Shown here piece by piece: positions 6,624 through 9,561 of a stretch of 9,561 bases of DNA (the stretch's first letter is position 1; every line of letters begins with the position of its first letter). The translations under genes were made by a program, and so were the position numbers. The notes under the pieces were generated by a model. It saw only the letters and a list, made by a program, of their open reading frames with translations. It ran no database searches and was not told the origin of the DNA. The stretch comes from Saprospiraceae bacterium (GTDB taxonomy: Bacteria > Bacteroidota > Bacteroidia > Chitinophagales > Saprospiraceae). The DNA lies in the NCBI GenBank assembly GCA_007125435.1, contig SLDF01000390.1, forward strand, positions 1 through 9,561. The letters are read 5' to 3'.

Positions 6624-8057
6624 CTACGCGCTTAAACGCTGTGCTAATTCAACGAGTAATCTGACGCCGTAGCCTGTAGCATTCTTCATTTTGCCAAACT
6701 CAGTATCGTTAAAAGCCACGCCGGCTATGTCTAAATGTGCCCATCTTGGATGCTTCTCTGTAAAGTATTCCAAGAATTTAGCAGCTGTTATAGCACCTGC
6801 AATTGGCTTTCCACTAAAGTTTCTTACATCGGCTACATCTGAGTCTAAGTCACCCTTGTAATCATCCCATAGTGGTAACTGCCATACTTTCTCACCATAC
6901 TCGTGCCCTGTAGAACGGATTAAATTGACCAACTCATCATTATTTGAGAAAAGAGCCGCTGCTTCATATCCCAATGTCGCTACAGAGCTACCTGTTAATG
7001 TCGCCAGGTCTATGAGAGTATCGGGGCTATAATGCTTATTAATGTACGCCAGGCCATCCGCCAAGATCAATCTGCCTTCTGCGTCTGTATCAATGATTTC
7101 AATTGACTTGCCGGAATAAGATGAAATGATATCTCCAGGTCTAAATGCATTCCCGGAAACAGCGTTTTCTGCACATGGCACTATTGCAATAGCCCTTATC
7201 GACAATTGTAATCTGGCAATGGCTTCAATCCCACAAAGTACAGCAGCCGCTCCGCCCATATCGCACTTCATAAAGTGAAGGTTATTTGATGGCTTTATGG
7301 AGATACCGCCCGTATCAAATGTAATGCCCTTTCCTACCAGACCAATCGTGTGCTTGTATACTTGAGGTGTGTATTCGATAATGATAAATCGCGGTTCGTG
7401 TACACTGGCTCGACCTACAGCCTCCAGAGCCCATAGACCTTCTTTTTCTATTTCACTTTTATCCAGCACTTTCACACTAAAATTAGAGAGTGATTGTGCT
7501 TTTAAGGTTTCATTGGCTAGATATTCAGGGGTTTTAAAGTTGGCTGGTGCATTCACATACTTACAGGCCTTGATCTGACATTCGGCTATAGTTGACCCTC
7601 TTTCTATTGCTGCCCTATTTTCGCTATTTTCTTTTAACACCAGATTGACCTTTTCTGGTCTCACTTTATCTTTATTGTCGTCCTTTATTCGATAGTCTGA
7701 CCATCTTATACCATTGGCGATAGCCTCCAACCAAGAAATTGGCAGGGAAATATCCGGCATAAAGTCAAGCAACACATTACACTCTTTACCGATTCGTTTT
7801 GCATTGGCTTTAAAAAACTTCCTGACTGTTTTCAAGATAGAAGAAAAGTCGGGCTTACTACCCAAATTAAGGAAAGCATACATATCGTCATTGACAGTCA
7901 AAAAGACGTGTCCGTCTTTGTCAATATTTTGAAGTAAACTAACGACACTGTCACTCCCCACCTTTCCGCTATTAGGTATAATAATCTCATCATTCTTTTT
8001 AAAAAAGGGAACTATGCGAAGGCCCTCTTGTGCGATACTATTTATTTCTATCCTCAT
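6624..8057 (-). CDS. pepA: Leucyl aminopeptidase, M17 family
   Basis: A 477-residue cytoplasmic metallo-aminopeptidase that removes N-terminal residues from peptides using two metal ions. Residues 1 to about 145 form the variable N-terminal domain and about 155-477 the catalytic domain. Lys243, Asp248, Asp266, Asp325 and Glu327 line up with the five metal ligands of E. coli PepA, and Lys255 and Arg329 with its catalytic pair. The spacings (5, 7, 11, 59 residues) agree exactly. The signature octapeptide reads DTDAEGRL, with Asp323 in place of the usual Asn. The start at 8057 (MRIEINS) fits the family. The frame open to 8144 only reads antiphase through the esterase gene. It overlaps the esterase 3' end by 20 bp, so the two are cotranscribed and probably translationally coupled. 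Confidence 0.95.
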   Translation of the reverse strand: MRIEINSIAQEGLRIVPFFKKNDEIIIPNSGKVGSDSVVSLLQNIDKDGHVFLTVNDDMYAFLNLGSKPDFSSILKTVRKFFKANAKRIGKECNVLLDFMPDISLPISWLEAIANGIRWSDYRIKDDNKDKVRPEKVNLVLKENSENRAAIERGSTIAECQIKACKYVNAPANFKTPEYLANETLKAQSLSNFSVKVLDKSEIEKEGLWALEAVGRASVHEPRFIIIEYTPQVYKHTIGLVGKGITFDTGGISIKPSNNLHFMKCDMGGAAAVLCGIEAIARLQLSIRAIAIVPCAENAVSGNAFRPGDIISSYSGKSIEIIDTDAEGRLILADGLAYINKHYSPDTLIDLATLTGSSVATLGYEAAALFSNNDELVNLIRSTGHEYGEKVWQLPLWDDYKGDLDSDVADVRNFSGKPIAGAITAAKFLEYFTEKHPRWAHLDIAGVAFNDTEFGKMKNATGYGVRLLVELAQRLSA

Positions 8058-8838
8058 GTCCTTTATTTTCAAAAAATAACCATTGAAGCGCTTTGGGAAA
8101 CTCCATGGCCCAGCGCCATTCATTGTGTTGACCATCCGGGTCAATGACTACTTTCAGGTTTAGACCCTTACTTCTCTGGGGGTCGCTCACCATACAATCT
8201 TTAAATCTATTAATATTATTGATCATGTACTTACTCTCTCGTCCGCCGGCATAGAGATACATTTTTTGTTTTGATGGTGCCAGATATTTCGGCGCATCAA
8301 AATATATCTTTGGTGCCGCCCACAGAGAAGGAGAAAACACCATTAACTTGCTATAAGCGTGAGAAAACATAATGCCGGCATATATAGTAATCAAACCTCC
8401 CATAGAGCTTCCTCCCATACCTGTATGCTCTCTGCCGGGCAGGGTTCTATAGTTCTTGTCGATATATTGTTTGAGTTCAATACTGACAAACTCTGAGTAT
8501 GTCCTCCCTCGGTGTACTTCTGCCAGTTTACTTTGATACGGCATGAATTCTGATATTCGATGCTCGCTGGCATGATCTATAGCTATGACTATTATATCTC
8601 CTACTCCATTATTTTTAAAAACTTCAAGGGCTTTATCAACCTGCCACGAACCAAAAGGTGCCGGATCAAAAAGATTTTGTGCATCATGCATATAGAATAC
8701 CGGATAACGCTTAGAAGTTTCTCTATAATAGTCTGCCGGCAAAATGGCATAAATACCCCTTTTTTCTTCTGAATGAAGGTAGGTGAAGTCATGATTGACA
8801 TCTTCTATGATCGGGTAATTCGATTTGCCTGTATTCAT
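8038..8838 (-). CDS. Putative esterase, alpha/beta-hydrolase fold (PF00756-like)
   Basis: A 266-residue protein resembling the putative esterase family that includes enterochelin-esterase and IroE-like enzymes. GSSMG at 143-147 is the nucleophile elbow with Ser145, preceded by FYMHDAQNLFD (48-58), a typical family segment. His238 in DGQHNEWRW is the likely catalytic histidine, and Glu201 in AGGRES may be the acid. There is no signal peptide, so it is probably cytoplasmic. Its start codon is 3 bp downstream of a small ORF and lacks its own Shine-Dalgarno. Its 3' end overlaps the aminopeptidase start by 20 bp. The substrate is unknown: an acyl ester or amide of a peptide or siderophore would suit the neighbour, but this is speculation. 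Confidence 0.88.
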   Translation of the reverse strand: MNTGKSNYPIIEDVNHDFTYLHSEEKRGIYAILPADYYRETSKRYPVFYMHDAQNLFDPAPFGSWQVDKALEVFKNNGVGDIIVIAIDHASEHRISEFMPYQSKLAEVHRGRTYSEFVSIELKQYIDKNYRTLPGREHTGMGGSSMGGLITIYAGIMFSHAYSKLMVFSPSLWAAPKIYFDAPKYLAPSKQKMYLYAGGRESKYMINNINRFKDCMVSDPQRSKGLNLKVVIDPDGQHNEWRWAMEFPKALQWLFFENKGHEDRNK

Positions 8839-8841
8839 ATA

Positions 8842-8946
8842 TTACACTAGATAGTGTGTAGGTTTGGTATCTCCGGATTTGTTAAGAAAAAAGACAGGAT
8901 ACTGCTCAGATAAAACTACACCAGCAAAAGCATCAAAAATCTTCAT
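8842..8946 (-). CDS. 34-codon small ORF, possible leader of the esterase operon
   Basis: Encodes 34 residues beginning MKIFDAFAGVV and ending THYLV. I do not recognise the protein. The case for translation is positional. AAAGGA lies seven bases before the ATG, a good Shine-Dalgarno in a window where most starts lack one. The stop codon TAA is separated from the esterase ATG by only three bases, a classic coupling arrangement. A candidate promoter lies about 120 bp upstream. It could equally be the remaining 3' end of a decayed gene, although an in-frame stop lies only five codons before the ATG and no homologous upstream sequence was recognised. Confidence 0.4.
   Translation of the reverse strand: MKIFDAFAGVVLSEQYPVFFLNKSGDTKPTHYLV
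8844..8857. promoter_or_regulatory. 6-2-6 inverted repeat at the small ORF/esterase junction
   Basis: ACACTA-GA-TAGTGT is a perfect inverted repeat over the last codons of the small ORF, 6 bp upstream of the esterase ATG. The two-base loop makes it more likely a DNA-binding dyad than a stable RNA hairpin. Function is unknown. Confidence 0.3.
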
Positions 8947-9403
8947 CTTCAAATCCTTTCACCCGATTTCAGCTATCCATTCCAAAACTATGGTTCAAAT
9001 TAACGTTGAAGGCTTGAATCCACAATAGTTTTCCAGTGAATACTTCGGGCTCAGAAATGACCGATGCCAAAGGTAAATAAATGATGATAAATAAAACCCG
9101 TTTTAACGTTGAAACTTTTGCAAACAGACAGCAAAGTGAAGAGTCAATAGTACCAAGAATTAGTATTGGTAATAGAAGTATATACTTGATAAGGTAGAGA
9201 GTAATTCATCTAGTGAGTGGGCTATATAGTGATAGAAAGGATCACTTCTTTTTTCTGGGGACTAACACATAAAAATTCTATGGGTCAATAATAGGATAAT
9301 CGGTTTATAGCCTTTTTTCTTGATAAGAACATGTGAGAAATACATACATGTGGCAGGATACCTATAGTTGATCTGTCCATGGTTTTATATAATCTATTAG
9401 CCT
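8947..9403. other. Non-coding upstream region of the esterase operon
   Basis: All frames I read contain frequent stops and no recognisable protein. The region holds the TACCTTTG candidate promoter (9068-9075), two 11-bp copies of TTAACGTTGAA (9000-9010 and 9103-9113), and an inverted pair AAAACTAT/ATAGTTTT (8984-8991, 9025-9032). It also holds the dyad TACCAA-N9-TTGGTA (9151-9171). No tRNA or known riboswitch was recognised. Confidence 0.55.
9068..9075 (-). promoter_or_regulatory. Candidate -7 element for the small ORF/esterase/pepA operon
   Basis: On the minus strand this reads TACCTTTG, an exact TAnnTTTG match, and it is preceded by a T-rich stretch (GTTTTA near 9095-9100) that could serve as a weak -33. 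It lies about 120 bp upstream of the small ORF ATG at 8946, giving a leader of roughly 115 bases. Activity is inferred from the motif alone. Confidence 0.4.
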
Positions 9404-9433
9404 TTTCTTTTTTGCTCCAGGTCAAAAAAGAAA
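9404..9433. repeat. Perfect 11-bp inverted repeat (hairpin head of a dispersed repeat)
   Basis: TTTCTTTTTTG (9404-9414) and CAAAAAAGAAA (9423-9433) are perfect reverse complements around an 8-base loop. Such T-rich/A-rich stems around a short loop, followed by an A-run, are typical of abundant intergenic repeats in Bacteroidota. The following sequence to the window end, GC-richer at first (CCCCGCCGC, then CTCACCGCTCGC), looks like the body of that repeat. The inverted repeat is seen directly; the family assignment rests on general resemblance. Confidence 0.55.
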
Positions 9434-9561
9434 CAAAAAACCCCGCCGCTGTGATTCTGAAGCTAAAACACAAGAGCTCACCGCTCGCTGCTAAAACTCG
9501 CCTTGGTCCTTTTGATATCTATTTTACATTTCTGATTGTGGATTGCTAAGGCGATTGCTTA
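9434..9561 (+). repeat. Probable body of a dispersed intergenic repeat, cut by the window edge
   Basis: This stretch follows the 11-bp hairpin. No supported gene is present: the minus-strand frame of 62 codons at 9285-9473 crosses the hairpin and has no recognisable family. Local composition shifts from AT-rich to GC-rich around 9440-9500 and ends in GATTGCTAAGGCGATTGC, which holds two GATTGC words. Length and exact limits are unknown. Confidence 0.35.

Noticed and set aside
6286..6672. 128-codon plus-strand frame
   Set aside because: It runs through repeat copy B, has no recognisable family or codon pattern, and its end is antisense to the aminopeptidase gene.
8058..8144. Longer N-terminus for the aminopeptidase, starting at 8144
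   Set aside because: It would overlap the esterase by over 100 bp and adds residues not expected for M17; MRIEINS at 8057 fits the family start.
8992..9019. Possible tRNA T-arm (GGTTCAAAT and nearby bases)
   Set aside because: No acceptor stem, anticodon arm or CCA-proximal pairing can be assembled around it.
9285..9473. 62-codon minus-strand frame
   Set aside because: It crosses the 11-bp inverted repeat and low-complexity sequence; nothing in the protein resembles a known family.

Overview
The window looks like chromosomal DNA of a member of the phylum Bacteroidota. Three things point there. The large secreted glycosidase ends in a type IX secretion (T9SS) C-terminal sorting domain. Several start regions carry a TAnnTTTG -7 motif, the promoter form of that phylum. 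Most start codons lack a Shine-Dalgarno sequence. A class such as Saprospiria or Cytophagia is plausible but cannot be fixed from the sequence. No rRNA, tRNA, CRISPR array or intact insertion sequence is visible.

Layout. 1-251 has no supported gene but carries a copy of an intergenic repeat. 252-1022 (-) encodes a LexA/CI-like repressor (XRE helix-turn-helix plus S24 peptidase domain). It is divergent from dinB (1183-2367, +), a Y-family translesion polymerase. The 160-bp gap between them holds back-to-back -7 elements and small palindromes, which suggests that the repressor controls itself and dinB, probably in response to DNA damage. dinB converges on comF (2404-3114, -) across a 36-bp gap filled by a short copy of the same repeat. 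Upstream of comF on the same strand lies a 948-residue secreted GH13 alpha-amylase-type enzyme (3181-6027, -).

6028-6623 is non-coding. It holds a small motif array upstream of the amylase gene and the longest copy of the repeat. Next comes a compact minus-strand operon, in transcription order: a 34-codon small ORF (8842-8946), a cytoplasmic esterase of the alpha/beta-hydrolase fold (8038-8838), and an M17 leucyl aminopeptidase (6624-8057). The junctions are 3 bp (small ORF to esterase) and a 20-bp overlap (esterase to peptidase). A TACCTTTG element about 120 bp upstream of the small ORF is a candidate promoter. 8947-9561 is otherwise non-coding and ends in a hairpin-bearing sequence that looks like a second kind of dispersed intergenic repeat.

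The gene content is mostly ordinary: damage tolerance, DNA uptake or purine-type phosphoribosyltransferase, starch degradation and peptide turnover. I do not see an unmistakable new system. The parts most worth a second look are the repressor/dinB control region, the three-copy repeat placed at gene 3' ends, and the small ORF that appears translationally coupled to the esterase.
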